Of a DNA stretch of 64,000 nucleotides, positions 42,327 to 50,792 are shown piece by piece (position 1 is the first letter of the stretch; each line of letters starts with the position of its first letter). The notes below the pieces were generated by a model. The model worked only from the letters and a program-made list of their open reading frames with translations, made no database searches and had not been told where the DNA came from. Both the position numbers and the translations under genes were made by a program. Where the stretch lies: assembly GCF_041261205.1 (NCBI RefSeq), contig NZ_JBGCCH010000001.1, positions 434,001 to 498,000 on the forward strand, in the 5' to 3' direction. The stretch is from Catenulispora sp. MAP5-51 (GTDB lineage: Bacteria; Actinomycetota; Actinomycetes; Streptomycetales; Catenulisporaceae).

Positions 42327-42800
42327 TTAGTCCCGCCGTACGTCCACCCGCATGTCGTCGATCGTGACGTCCTCGCCGTCCTCGTTCTGTATCCGCACCC
42401 GCACCGGCGAGCCGCTCTGCTTGTCGACGACCTTCAGCGGACCGTTGTCGTCCTGCAGGTACTTGTCGCCCCAGTGCATCAGCCCCAGGACCACCGGCAG
42501 CAGGTCGCGTCCCATGTCGGTGAGTACGTACTCGTACCGCGTCCGCTGTCCGGGCTCGCGGTAGGGCTGCTTGGCCAGCACCCCCAGCGCGGTCAGTTCC
42601 TTCAGGCGTGCCGCCGCGACGGCCTCGGTCACGCCGACGCGGCGTGCGAAGTCGTCGAAGCGCGTCGTGCCGTAGTACGCCTCCCGCATCAGCAGGATCG
42701 CCGAGCGGGTGCCGATCGCGCTGATGGCCTTGTCGATGGAGCACCGGTCGGCCTTCCAGCGGTCGCGGTCGGCCAGGGCGGGTTCCAGCTGCATCACCAT
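42327..42800 (-). CDS. HxlR-family regulator, divergent from thiolase
   Basis: About 157 residues. The N-terminal Cys (C21 in RCSIDKAISAIGTRSAILLMREAYYG) and RFDDFARRVGVTEAVAAARLKELTALGVL are the HxlR winged helix, followed by the wing RTRYEYVLTDMG. The C-terminus has a short beta extension (VRVRIQNEDGEDVTIDDMRVDVRRD) beyond the usual HxlR length. ATG 42800 follows AAGGTGG. It faces the thiolase gene across 106 bp that contain several inverted repeats, so it probably controls that gene and itself. Confidence 0.87.
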   Translation of the reverse strand: MVMQLEPALADRDRWKADRCSIDKAISAIGTRSAILLMREAYYGTTRFDDFARRVGVTEAVAAARLKELTALGVLAKQPYREPGQRTRYEYVLTDMGRDLLPVVLGLMHWGDKYLQDDNGPLKVVDKQSGSPVRVRIQNEDGEDVTIDDMRVDVRRD

Positions 42801-42809
42801 GTGACCCAC

Positions 42810-42864
42810 CTTACCTTGGCTTGAGCTGGGCATAGTCAGAGTCTATGCTCCTGACTATGGTAAG
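42810..42864. promoter_or_regulatory. HxlR/thiolase divergent operator block
   Basis: CATAGTCAG (42831-42839) and CTGACTATG (42851-42859) are perfect 9-bp arms. They are flanked by CTTACC (42810-42815) and GGTAAG (42859-42864), another inverted pair, and CATAG/CTATG (42831-42847) forms a third overlapping one. The block lies between the divergent starts and contains AT-rich promoter-like sequence. Confidence 0.65.
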
Positions 42865-42906
42865 CAAAAGCCAGACAGGCGGAAGCCGGACGGAAGGGGA
42901 GCGCTG

Positions 42907-44094
42907 ATGGCTACGGCACGGGACGCGGTGATCGTGGGCGCGGTGCGCACGCCGATCGGCAAGGGCAAGCCCGGCGGCGCGCTGTCCGGCGTGCACCCGG
43001 TGGACCTGCTCGCGCACACGCTGCGCGCGCTGGTCGAGCGCACCGGCGTGGACCCGGCGCTGGTCGAGGACGTCATCGGCGGCTGCGTCGACCAGGTCGG
43101 CGAGCAGGCGATGAACACCACCCGCAACGCCTGGCTGGCCGCCGGGCTGCCCGAGACGGTGCCTGCGGTGACGGTGGACCGGCAGTGCGGCTCCTCGCAG
43201 CAGGCCGTCAGCTTCGCCGCGCAGGGCGTCATCGCCGGCGCCTACGACCTGGTGGTGGCCTGCGGTGTGGAGTCGATGAGCCGGGTGCCGATGTGGTCGA
43301 ACGCGGCCGGGAAGGACCCCTTCGGCCCGGGCGTCGCGGCACGCTACCCCGAAGGGCTGGTCCCGCAGGGGATCAGCGCGGAGCTGATCGCGGCCAAGTG
43401 GGGCCTGAGCCGGCAGCGGCTCGACGAGTTCTCCGCCGAGTCGCACCGGCGCGCGGCGACCGCGCACGCCGCCGGCCGCTTCGACGACGAGATCGTCCCG
43501 GTCCCGACCGGGGCCGGACTGGTCACCATGGACGAGTCGGTCCGGCCCACGACCACGCCCGAGGTCCTGGCCGGCCTGCGCACCGCCTTCGAGGACCCGA
43601 CCTACGCCGAGCGCTTCCCGCAGATCGACTGGTCGGTGACCGCCGGCAACAGCAGCCCGATCAACGACGGCGCCGCCGCGCTGCTCATCGCGAGCAGCGA
43701 GACCGCGCAGCGCCTCGGCCTGACCCCGCTGGCCCGCCTGCACAGCTTCGCCGTCGTCGGGGACGACCCGGTCATGATGCTCACCGGCATCATCCCGGCC
43801 ACCGAGAAGGTCCTCCGCCGCGCCGGCCTGAAGCTGTCCGACGTCGGCCTGGTGGAGGTGAACGAGGCCTTCGCCTCCGTGGTGCTGGCCTGGCAGGCCG
43901 AGACCGGCGCCGACCTGGCGAAGGTCAACGTCAACGGCGGCGCCATCGCGCTGGGCCACCCGCTCGGCGCCAGCGGCGCGCGGATCATGACGACGCTGGT
44001 GCACGAGATGCGCCGTCGCGGAGTGTCCTATGGGCTGCAGACGATGTGCGAGGCCGGGGGACTGGCGAACGCCACCGTCGTCGAAGCACTCTGA
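42907..44094 (+). CDS. Acetyl-CoA acyltransferase (thiolase)
   Basis: A 395-residue degradative-type thiolase. It catalyses CoA-dependent cleavage of 3-oxoacyl-CoA (or the reverse condensation). The active-site Cys is C94 (DRQCGSSQQA), the catalytic His is H351 (IALGHPLGASGAR) and the second Cys is C381 (QTMCEAGGLAN); the NEAF box (VEVNEAFAS) is also present. The insert ESMSRVPMWSNA is typical of FadA/steroid-type thiolases. ATG 42907 follows AAGGGGAG. The gene stands alone; the divergent HxlR regulator probably controls it. The specific chain cannot be told. Confidence 0.93.
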   Translation: MATARDAVIVGAVRTPIGKGKPGGALSGVHPVDLLAHTLRALVERTGVDPALVEDVIGGCVDQVGEQAMNTTRNAWLAAGLPETVPAVTVDRQCGSSQQAVSFAAQGVIAGAYDLVVACGVESMSRVPMWSNAAGKDPFGPGVAARYPEGLVPQGISAELIAAKWGLSRQRLDEFSAESHRRAATAHAAGRFDDEIVPVPTGAGLVTMDESVRPTTTPEVLAGLRTAFEDPTYAERFPQIDWSVTAGNSSPINDGAAALLIASSETAQRLGLTPLARLHSFAVVGDDPVMMLTGIIPATEKVLRRAGLKLSDVGLVEVNEAFASVVLAWQAETGADLAKVNVNGGAIALGHPLGASGARIMTTLVHEMRRRGVSYGLQTMCEAGGLANATVVEAL

Positions 44095-44168
44095 GGCCGA
44101 GGCTTGTCGAGTGCTGATGCCGGTGGCGTCCGCCCTGCCTTGTAGCGCAGTCGTGCGGTCGTGCTTGG

Positions 44169-45812
44169 TCAGGCTGTGCCGAGTGTGACGCGGGCGTTGG
44201 CCGTGGAACTGGTGAAGCCGGGGGTGGCCGTGTAGGTGGCGGTGTAGCCGAAGATGACGAGGTTGTCGACGGCCAGGATGTTGCCGGCATACCCCTTGTT
44301 GAAGGTCGCGGTGCAACTGGCGATGCCGTTGGCGTTGGTGACGGCGGTGCACAGCGGCAGGTTGCCCGCCCGACCGGTGAAGGTGATGGTCTGCCCGGCG
44401 ATCGGTGCTCCGGTGGCCTTGTCGGTCAGGGTGGCGGACAGGCCGGAGACCTGCACGCCGCCGATGCCGCCGCGGATCAGGGTGGCGGTGGCGGGAGCGG
44501 CGGTCAGCACCGTGGTGCTGGTGTTCACGGTCTGCCCTGTGCTGCCGAAGCTTGAGGCGTTGTTCATATCGCCGCTGTAGGTCGCGGTCACCGTGTCGTT
44601 GCCGACCGGCAGCGCGCTGGTGGTGCAGGTCGCGATGCCGCTGTTGTTGAGTGCCGCGTTGGCGCACAGCGTGGCGGTGCCAGTGGTGAAGGTGACCGTG
44701 CCGGTCGGGTTGTAGGTACCGGTCACTGTCGCGGTCAGTGTCACCGGCTGGCCGAAGGACGAGGGGTTCGGGGTCGAGGTCACGCTCGTGCTGGTGGCCG
44801 GGAGCACGTAGGAGATGGTCACCTGGCCGTTGTTGTTCGCGGTCCCGACCGTCGAGTGCGCGAAGCTGGTGCCGGTTCCCGAAGCGGTGGCGAAGCTGCT
44901 GCCCCCACCGCCGCCGCCTCCGCTCCCCAAGGTGCCCGTGCTGTTGACCGAGCCGCTGCCGCCACCTCCGCCGGCGAAGTACCCGCCTCCGCCTCCGCCG
45001 CCGGCACCCGTCTCGGTGGCGGCGCAGCCGCCGAAGTAGCTGCCCCCGGCGCCGCCGGTACCGACCGTGGCGCCTGAGAACCCGTTGCCCTGCCCGCCGC
45101 CCGTGACGCTGCACGGTGCAGCGGTGCCGCCTGCCCCGCTGGCACCCGCGGTGGTGGTGCTGGTGCTGCCGCCGCCCCCGCCCTGCCCCGGCGATCCTTG
45201 GCCGGCGGCGTTTCCTGTGGTACCGCCGGTGGCGTCCGACGTCCCGCCGCTGCCTCCGTTGCCGCCCGCAGCGCTCCCGCCGGTGCCGCCGGCGGCACCA
45301 CCGCCCCCGGCGACCACCAGGAAGGTGCCACCGGTACTGACGCTCGAGGCCCCGCCTCCGCCCGGGCCTTCCCCCTTGAAACCGGTGACCGGGATGTTTC
45401 CGCCCGAGGCGCCGCCGTTGAAACCGCCGGCACCTCCCGTCCCGGTGCCGTTGCAGCCCTTGCCGCCGGTCCCTCCGACGTCGATGGTGAAGGTCGTCGC
45501 CGCGGTGGTTGTCGGCAGAGTGGTGACGACGTGCGCTCCCGTCCCGCCCGTCCCCGTGACGGAACAGGAGGTGCCGGTGTCGTCGGCGCCGCCGGCCCCG
45601 TCCGCGGTGATCGTGACCACCGACCCCGCCGGAACCGTCAGGTTCTGCGCAGCTCCGGTGAAGGTGAAGGTCTGCGACGGATCAGCCCCCTGCGCCGGCA
45701 CTGATACGGCCCTGGCCAGCGCGGCGACGGGTGGAGCCGCGGCAGCCGGCAACGCCATACCGGACAGCAGCGCGCTGCCGACCGCGACCAGTCCACGGGT
45801 ACGAGCACTCAT
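44169..45812 (-). CDS. Secreted glycine-rich protein with Ig-like repeats
   Basis: A 547-residue exported protein. After a signal peptide (about 1-26) comes a beta-rich start (QTFTFTGAAQNLTVPAGSVVTITADGAGG) and then a long glycine-rich domain (about 75-325) with Gly-Gly-Gly blocks, like the Gly-rich fold also seen in animal ALK receptors. The C-terminal part has bacterial Ig-like modules (TSVTSTPNPSSFGQPVTLTATVTG, then VTATYSGDMNNASSFGSTGQTV and ATLTDKATGAPIAGQTITFTGRAG). It is probably a cell-surface or matrix protein of unknown ligand. There is no LPXTG or membrane anchor at the C-terminus. An 11-bp palindrome and AT-rich promoter lie upstream. Confidence 0.8.
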   Translation of the reverse strand: MSARTRGLVAVGSALLSGMALPAAAAPPVAALARAVSVPAQGADPSQTFTFTGAAQNLTVPAGSVVTITADGAGGADDTGTSCSVTGTGGTGAHVVTTLPTTTAATTFTIDVGGTGGKGCNGTGTGGAGGFNGGASGGNIPVTGFKGEGPGGGGASSVSTGGTFLVVAGGGGAAGGTGGSAAGGNGGSGGTSDATGGTTGNAAGQGSPGQGGGGGSTSTTTAGASGAGGTAAPCSVTGGGQGNGFSGATVGTGGAGGSYFGGCAATETGAGGGGGGGYFAGGGGGSGSVNSTGTLGSGGGGGGGSSFATASGTGTSFAHSTVGTANNNGQVTISYVLPATSTSVTSTPNPSSFGQPVTLTATVTGTYNPTGTVTFTTGTATLCANAALNNSGIATCTTSALPVGNDTVTATYSGDMNNASSFGSTGQTVNTSTTVLTAAPATATLIRGGIGGVQVSGLSATLTDKATGAPIAGQTITFTGRAGNLPLCTAVTNANGIASCTATFNKGYAGNILAVDNLVIFGYTATYTATPGFTSSTANARVTLGTA

Positions 45813-45866
45813 AGGTGGGTTCGCCTCTCCATTATCACGACGTATGATGGAAAATACTGACGAACC

Positions 45867-45877
45867 GTATTGAATAC
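45867..45877. promoter_or_regulatory. Palindrome GTATTGAATAC ahead of the glycine-rich protein gene
   Basis: An 11-bp inverted repeat about 55 bp before the ATG at 45812, within an AT-rich stretch unusual for the window. It is a candidate operator or promoter element. The rest of the 166-bp gap shows no supported gene. Confidence 0.4.
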
Positions 45878-45978
45878 TGTGAATCGGTCACATCGAGGTA
45901 GCGAGGCGATGAGAGGTCTCGGGTGTCGTATTCGATGCCTGGCCGCGGATCTGGATCTACAAGGCGCTCGCCGAGCGG

Positions 45979-46620
45979 CTACAGCAGGGCCAGCCAGGCG
46001 TGGTCCGGATACACGTGACCGATGAGCTCGGCCAGCCGCTCGCGCTGCGCCGGGCTCAGTTCGGGCAGCGCGCCGTCGAAGTCCGCCTGGTCCTTCGGCC
46101 GTGCGTGCTTGGCTTTGAAGAGCAGCGCCAGCTCAGGCCTCAGATAGGGGATGCCGTCGGCGGTGCGGCAGATGATCTCTGAATACGGCAGCCGGATCGT
46201 CGGGTCGTGCCGGCAGATCCAGGTGTCGCCCTCATGCGGCTCGCGCATCACGTCGACGACGTAGTCGCCGCTGGACGGGTCCCGCAGCCACGTCTGATGC
46301 GTCGCGGCCAGGACCTCGGCTGAGGCGTCCGGCCACAGGCAGTTCTGGCCGACCCCGTCGAACACGTAGCCGGGAAACAGGCCGCTGATCGCGCCGAACT
46401 CCGCCGCCGGAATCGCGATCTCCAGATCCGCGTGGCGCCTGGTCTGCCGGCCGCGGAACAGGTCCAGGGCCCAGCCCCCGGCGACGTACCAGGGCGCCTC
46501 GGCGTCGGCCAGCCGCCGGGTGATCTCGGTCGGGGACCATGCGCGGGCCCACCGTTCGTCGAGGGCTTCGATGTCGGCGGGGGACAGGTCGATGCGGCCT
46601 TCGGCCGGGGGTTCGCTCAT
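45979..46620 (-). CDS. Nucleotidyltransferase-fold protein (aminoglycoside adenylyltransferase-like)
   Basis: A 213-residue protein of the minimal nucleotidyltransferase type. The site is APWYVAGGWALDLFRGRQTRRHADLEIAIP, where the GGWAxD motif is followed by RHxDLE carrying the metal-binding acidic residues. This is the arrangement in ANT(2'')-like and lincosamide nucleotidyltransferase-like proteins. VDVMREP and KAKHARPKDQADFD match the later family motifs. Resistance is only a possibility; many such genes are of unknown function. It lies 16 bp downstream of the TetR gene read in the same direction, so they may share a transcript. Confidence 0.75.
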   Translation of the reverse strand: MSEPPAEGRIDLSPADIEALDERWARAWSPTEITRRLADAEAPWYVAGGWALDLFRGRQTRRHADLEIAIPAAEFGAISGLFPGYVFDGVGQNCLWPDASAEVLAATHQTWLRDPSSGDYVVDVMREPHEGDTWICRHDPTIRLPYSEIICRTADGIPYLRPELALLFKAKHARPKDQADFDGALPELSPAQRERLAELIGHVYPDHAWLALL

Positions 46621-46636
46621 CGCAGAGAACTTACCC

Positions 46637-47383
46637 TCACTTGCCTTGCGTGCCCGACAATTTTTCCAGCCCTGCGAGGTCGGCCATCACCCGCACCTGA
46701 TGCCCGAAATACGCTTCGCGCGCGTCGATCATGCCGTCCAGCCGCCCGAACACCTCGAACGACACCAGGCCGAACAGCTGCGTCCAGAGCGTGAACGCCA
46801 TCGCGATCACCGCCTCGGGGGCCATGTCGGCCGCCAGTTTCGGCACCGGCCCGGGCACCCGGTCGATCAGCGCGCGCAGCTCCGCGTGCGTCGCCTCCGG
46901 CAGCGGCCGGGGCGGCAGTGCCGGGCGCAGCCCCTGCACGGCGCCGTCGATGAGGATCCCGACGATCGTCACCACGATCTCGGAGGCCGGGCCGGTCGTC
47001 TCCGGCGGCGCCGCGTAGCCGGGCACCGGGCTGCCGTAGATCAGCGCGTACTCGGCCGGGTTCGCCAACGCCCACGTGCGCACGCCGTTCGCCAGCGCCA
47101 GCAGCCGTCCCGGCAGATCGGCGCGGGGCACCTCCGCCTCGGCGGCCTTCGCGTCGGCGGCCAGGGTCGTGTAGGCGTCGGTGATCAGCGCGGTCAGCAG
47201 CGCGTCGCGGCTCGGGAAGTACCGGTACAGCGCCGACGGGACCAGGCCCGCGTCCCTGGCCACGGCCCGCAGCGACAGGTTCGCCCCCTCGGCGGCCAGA
47301 TGCCGCTTGGCGATCTCCCGGATCTGCTCGACCGTCTCGGCCCTTACCCGGGCACGCAGTGATGGCACCGACATGACACCCAT
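46637..47383 (-). CDS. TetR-family regulator
   Basis: About 248 residues. The helix-turn-helix is VEQIREIAKRHLAAEGANLSLRAVARDAGLVPSALYRYFPSRDALLTALITDAYTTL. The C-terminal TetR_C_25-like ligand domain (WALANPAEYALIYGSPVPGYAAPPE) is typical of actinobacterial members. The start is ATG 47383 or ATG 47374; neither has a ribosome site, so the mRNA may be nearly leaderless. It is divergent from an NAD-dependent epimerase-like gene, with two palindromic operators between them. Confidence 0.9.
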   Translation of the reverse strand: MGVMSVPSLRARVRAETVEQIREIAKRHLAAEGANLSLRAVARDAGLVPSALYRYFPSRDALLTALITDAYTTLAADAKAAEAEVPRADLPGRLLALANGVRTWALANPAEYALIYGSPVPGYAAPPETTGPASEIVVTIVGILIDGAVQGLRPALPPRPLPEATHAELRALIDRVPGPVPKLAADMAPEAVIAMAFTLWTQLFGLVSFEVFGRLDGMIDAREAYFGHQVRVMADLAGLEKLSGTQGK

Positions 47384-47415
47384 TCTCGCACAACAGAGAA
47401 CGCCCGACCGGTCAG

Positions 47416-47477
47416 AGAACACTGTTCTTGACACGGCGCCGACCCGGTGTGACAGTAGAAGCGAGAACAGTGTTCTC
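47416..47477. promoter_or_regulatory. Two TetR operators AGAACA-N-TGTTCT
   Basis: AGAACACTGTTCT (47416-47428) and GAGAACAGTGTTCTC (47463-47477) are perfect palindromes with the same half-site. An isolated half-site (GAGAAC) follows at 47482, and AGAACG lies near 47397. They occupy the 132-bp gap between the divergent TetR and epimerase genes, which fits autoregulation and repression of the epimerase. Confidence 0.8.
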
Positions 47478-47515
47478 TCACGAGAACGATGTGCACGAGA
47501 AACCAGGAGAGCGCC

Positions 47516-48451
47516 ATGTCCACCCACGTCATAGTCGGTGCCGGCCCCATCGGCACGGCCACCGCCACCCTCCTCGCCGACCGCGGCGAGCACGTCCGCG
47601 TCATCACCCGTCGCGGCACCGGCCCCGACCATCCCGGCATCGAGCGCATCGCCGCCGACGCCTCGGACGCGGCGGCGCTCGCCGAGGCCGGCACCGGCGC
47701 GACCGCCCTCTACAACTGCGCCAACCCGCCCTACAACCGCTGGCCCCTCGACTGGCCGCCCCTGGCCGCCGCCTTCCTGCACGCCGCCCGCACCACCGGC
47801 GCGGTGCTGATCACCACCGGCAACCTGTACGTCTACGGCCCGCCGGACGGCCCCATGACCGAGCAGCACCCCCTGCGGCCGGCCGGCACGAAGGCCGGAG
47901 TCCGCGCCCGCATGTGGGAAGAAGCCCTCGCCGCCCACGAAGCCGGCGACCTGCGCACTGCCGAGATCCGCTCCTCGGACTACCTCGGAGCCGGCACCCA
48001 GACCCTGTTCAGCATCGCCGTCCTGCCCAAGATCCTGGCCGGCAAGCGCGCCGCCGTCCCCGCCGACCCCGACGCCCCGCACACCTGGACCCACGTCGCC
48101 GACGTCGCCCGCATGCTGGTAGCCGTCGCAGACGACGAACACGCCTGGGGCCGCGCCTGGCACACCCCCAGCCCCGCCCCGGCCTCCATCCGCGACCTGG
48201 CCACCGCCGCCGCCCGCCTCGCCGCCAAGCCAGAGCAGCCCCGCCTGTCCGCCCTGCCCGCCGCAATGCTCTGGCTCGGCGGCCTCACCGACCCGATCGT
48301 CCGCGAGATGCGCGAGACGCAGTACCAGTTCCGCAAGCCGTTCGTCATGGACTCCACAGCCGCCACCGAGCGCTTCGGCATACAGCCGACGCCGATCGAG
48401 GTCGGGCTGAAGGAGATGATCGCGGCGCCGAGGGTCACGGCCGCGCGGTGA
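47516..48451 (+). CDS. NAD-dependent epimerase/dehydratase-like (extended SDR)
   Basis: About 311 residues. It begins STHVIVGAGPIGTATATLLADRGEHVRVITRRG, a Rossmann motif of extended SDR or NAD-epimerase type. LYVYGPPDGPMTEQHP carries the Tyr of the active-site region, and HTWTHVADVARMLVAVA is the family's conserved second half. Substrate unknown; proteins of this sort often act on nucleotide sugars or small aldehydes and lie under TetR control. ATG 47516 follows AGGAGA. The divergent TetR gene and its two operators point to inducible expression. Confidence 0.85.
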   Translation: MSTHVIVGAGPIGTATATLLADRGEHVRVITRRGTGPDHPGIERIAADASDAAALAEAGTGATALYNCANPPYNRWPLDWPPLAAAFLHAARTTGAVLITTGNLYVYGPPDGPMTEQHPLRPAGTKAGVRARMWEEALAAHEAGDLRTAEIRSSDYLGAGTQTLFSIAVLPKILAGKRAAVPADPDAPHTWTHVADVARMLVAVADDEHAWGRAWHTPSPAPASIRDLATAAARLAAKPEQPRLSALPAAMLWLGGLTDPIVREMRETQYQFRKPFVMDSTAATERFGIQPTPIEVGLKEMIAAPRVTAAR

Positions 48452-48471
48452 AGTTCCAGGGCGAACGGCCG

Positions 48472-49590
48472 CTACGGCTCCTGCCCAGTGACGTCCCACC
48501 GGTGTTCGACCCGCGCGATCTTCCAATAGGCGATCGCGGCCGCCCAGACGGCGACGAACGCGCCGACGATGACGAACCCCACATTGTTCAGGTTCAGGTT
48601 CGCGATCCAGTCGGTGACCGGGTTGACGACGCCGAACTGGTCGTGGACCACGCCGACGAGCTCGACGCTGCCGATGATCAGGGCGACGGCCACCGACAGG
48701 CCGGTGATGGTGAGGTTGTAGTAGACCTTGCGGATCGGGTTGGAGAAGGCCCAGTGGTAGGCGAAGTTCATGAAGGTGCCGTCGAGGGTGTCGAACAAGG
48801 TCATGCCCGCGGTGAACAGCAGCGGCAGGCACAGGATCGCGTACCAGGGCAGGCCGGCCGCGGCGCTGGAGCCGGCCAGGGCCAGCAGCAGCACCTCGGT
48901 GGCGGTGTCGAAGCCGATGCCGAAGAGCAGTCCGACCGGGTACATCTGGCCCGGGCGGCTGATGGACTTGGTGAGCCGGCCCAGGATCCGGTTCATGAAG
49001 CCGCGCTTGTCCAGCTGCGCGGTCAGGGCGGCCTCGTCGTACTCGCCGCGCCGCATCGCCTTGTACACCTTGTAGATCCCGATCAGCGCGACCAGGTTCA
49101 GGATGCCGATCAGGTACAGGAAGGTGCCCGAGGCAGTCGTGGACACCACGCCGAGCGACTGCCGCGTGCCGGACTTGTCGTCGGTGAGGTCCGTGGCCTG
49201 CCGGGCTCCGGCGGCGATCGCCGCGGCCAGCGCGACGACGATCGTCGAGTGTCCGAGCGCGAACCAGAATCCGACGGACACCGGCCGCTTGCCGTCGGCC
49301 ATCAGCTTGCGCGTGGTGTTGTCGATCGCGGCTATGTGGTCGGCGTCGAACGCGTGGCGCATGCCGAGGGTGTAGGCGGTGATGCCGAGGCCGAATCCGA
49401 AGACCTGCTTGCCGACGGTGTAGTGATGCGGGGCGACCAGGCCGGCGAGGATCCCGAACGCCGCGACGTGCATCCCCACGATCACCGCCAGCAGACCGGC
49501 GAAGCGCAGCCAGTCGGTACGGAGCCAGCGCAGCGGCGCCGAGGACGGATTCCGGACAGGCCGGTCAGGGTTGTTCGCAGGCACGCTCAC
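48472..49590 (-). CDS. Nickel/cobalt permease (NiCoT family) under a cobalamin riboswitch
   Basis: About 372 residues with eight or so hydrophobic segments. The signature HAFDADHIAAIDN (second helix) carries the metal-recognition residues. LGHSTIVV, GFDTATEVLLL and LPLLFTAGMTLFDTLDGTFM are further NiCoT motifs. These secondary permeases import Ni2+ and/or Co2+; the riboswitch indicates cobalt supply for B12 synthesis. GTG 49590 is chosen because GGAGG precedes it; a longer reading to 49758 would run through the riboswitch. It is convergent with the epimerase gene, 20 bp apart. Confidence 0.92.
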   Translation of the reverse strand: MSVPANNPDRPVRNPSSAPLRWLRTDWLRFAGLLAVIVGMHVAAFGILAGLVAPHHYTVGKQVFGFGLGITAYTLGMRHAFDADHIAAIDNTTRKLMADGKRPVSVGFWFALGHSTIVVALAAAIAAGARQATDLTDDKSGTRQSLGVVSTTASGTFLYLIGILNLVALIGIYKVYKAMRRGEYDEAALTAQLDKRGFMNRILGRLTKSISRPGQMYPVGLLFGIGFDTATEVLLLALAGSSAAAGLPWYAILCLPLLFTAGMTLFDTLDGTFMNFAYHWAFSNPIRKVYYNLTITGLSVAVALIIGSVELVGVVHDQFGVVNPVTDWIANLNLNNVGFVIVGAFVAVWAAAIAYWKIARVEHRWDVTGQEP

Positions 49591-49624
49591 GCGGCTCGCC
49601 TCCAGCACCTCGTGGATGGTCGAT

Positions 49625-49820
49625 TCTCGGTGCCGTGGCCGGTCTCCTGGCTGACGGGTCGACGCCCCGGCTCCGCCTTCCCAGACGCGGTCGCGTCCAG
49701 TGGCCGCCGCCGCGCGTACTCCGCGCGGCCGGCATGGAGCCGGTGCATTCCCGATCACAGTGGCGAGGGCCGCTCCGGTTTTCCACCGGTCTTCCCGAGC
49801 ACCACGGCATGGTCACCGTA
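49625..49820 (-). ncRNA. Cobalamin (B12) riboswitch
   Basis: The minus strand upstream of the NiCoT gene has the cobalamin-riboswitch core: the B12 box GCCACTG (49758-49764, read from the minus strand) and the downstream conserved element CAGCCAGGAGACCGG (about 49639-49653). CCGGTGGAAAACCGG lies upstream of the B12 box, the usual loop region. Length and order agree with the family. With high B12 the mRNA should be shut off, here limiting cobalt uptake. Boundaries are approximate. Confidence 0.88.
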
Positions 49821-49935
49821 GCGAGCGGCCCGAAACTGGGCAAGGCGCGCCCGCTCGGCTTGACGCCACCGCGGCGCGGTGGTCAGATCCGGGACGTTGT
49901 TGGATCTGGATTTCGACGTCGCTGAGGGATGGGCT

Positions 49936-50694
49936 ATGAGCATGCAAGGCCGCCGCGTGGGGATCCTCGCGACCGTCGTGGTGGTGATCGGCGCCGCGGT
50001 CGGAGTCGGGATCGCGGTGAGCTCGAACTCTGCCAAGCCGAAGGCCTACGTCCCGCTGACCGACGGCTCGATGGTCGCCGACAAGTATGCGAACCCTGCG
50101 AACAAGGCCACGGCCCTGGCCTACGGTCCGGCGACGGCCCCGCACACCTTGACGATCTTCGAGGACTTCCGCTGCCCCTTCTGCAGGGCGCTGGAGACCG
50201 GATCGGCGTCCGTGTACAAGGCGTACGCGGCGAAGGGGACCTTGCGGGTGCTGTTCCATCCGGTGACGCTGATCGACACCAAGGACAACGGCAGCGGCTC
50301 CTTGCAGTCCGGCAACGCCGCCGCCTGCGCCGCGACGGCCGGGAAGTTCGACGAGTACCACGACGTGCTGTTCGCCAACCAGCCGGACGAGACCACCGAC
50401 GGCTACAGCAGCACCGCGACGCTGATCGCCTTGGCCAAGCAGGTGCCAGGCCTGGACACGCCGGCGTTCGAGTCCTGCGTGAACGCCGGCACCTACAAGG
50501 GCCTGGTACAGCAGAACTGGTCGGACTTCAACGCGCTGCAATTGCAGGGGACACCGACGCTGATGCTCGACGGCAAGGCCCTGACCCTGCCGGACAACTT
50601 CTGGAAGGCGTCCAAGGACGGCGCGTCGCTGGCCGGATCGGATCCGGCGGTGCTGCGGCAGGTGTTCCAGGCCGCGGGGCTTCAGGCGCCCTGA
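49936..50694 (+). CDS. Membrane-anchored DsbA-like thiol oxidoreductase
   Basis: About 252 residues. A cytoplasmic start and one N-terminal membrane segment (VGILATVVVVIGAAVGVGIAV) are followed by an extracytoplasmic thioredoxin-fold domain of the DsbA/DSBA-like_2 type. The active site is C80-P-F-C83 in FEDFRCPFCRALE, and the cis-Pro loop is LQGTPTLMLDG. It probably forms or isomerises disulfides in exported proteins. ATG 49936 follows GAGGGA. It has no clear operon partner, being divergent from the riboswitch. Confidence 0.9.
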   Translation: MSMQGRRVGILATVVVVIGAAVGVGIAVSSNSAKPKAYVPLTDGSMVADKYANPANKATALAYGPATAPHTLTIFEDFRCPFCRALETGSASVYKAYAAKGTLRVLFHPVTLIDTKDNGSGSLQSGNAAACAATAGKFDEYHDVLFANQPDETTDGYSSTATLIALAKQVPGLDTPAFESCVNAGTYKGLVQQNWSDFNALQLQGTPTLMLDGKALTLPDNFWKASKDGASLAGSDPAVLRQVFQAAGLQAP

Positions 50695-50792
50695 TCGGCG
50701 AAGGCTTTCCGCCGGCGTGCAATGTCACCCGAATGCCGCAGTCAGACCCCGACATCGGGTTGGCGCTCCGATCCGCGGAATAGCTTTGAGAC

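Noticed and set aside
44940-45400. Gly-rich blocks considered as a mycobacterial PE_PGRS protein
   Set aside because: There is no PE domain, the repeats are irregular, and a signal peptide and Ig-like modules are present.
45067-45873. Pro/Leu/Val-rich open frame opposite the glycine-rich protein
   Set aside because: Antisense of Gly codons gives Pro; there is no ribosome site or homology.
45915-45985. Short stretch translating as FDAWPRIWIYKALAERLQQG, reminiscent of a GntR regulator start
   Set aside because: Only about 20 residues resemble the family, and the frame continues antisense into the nucleotidyltransferase gene without GntR features.
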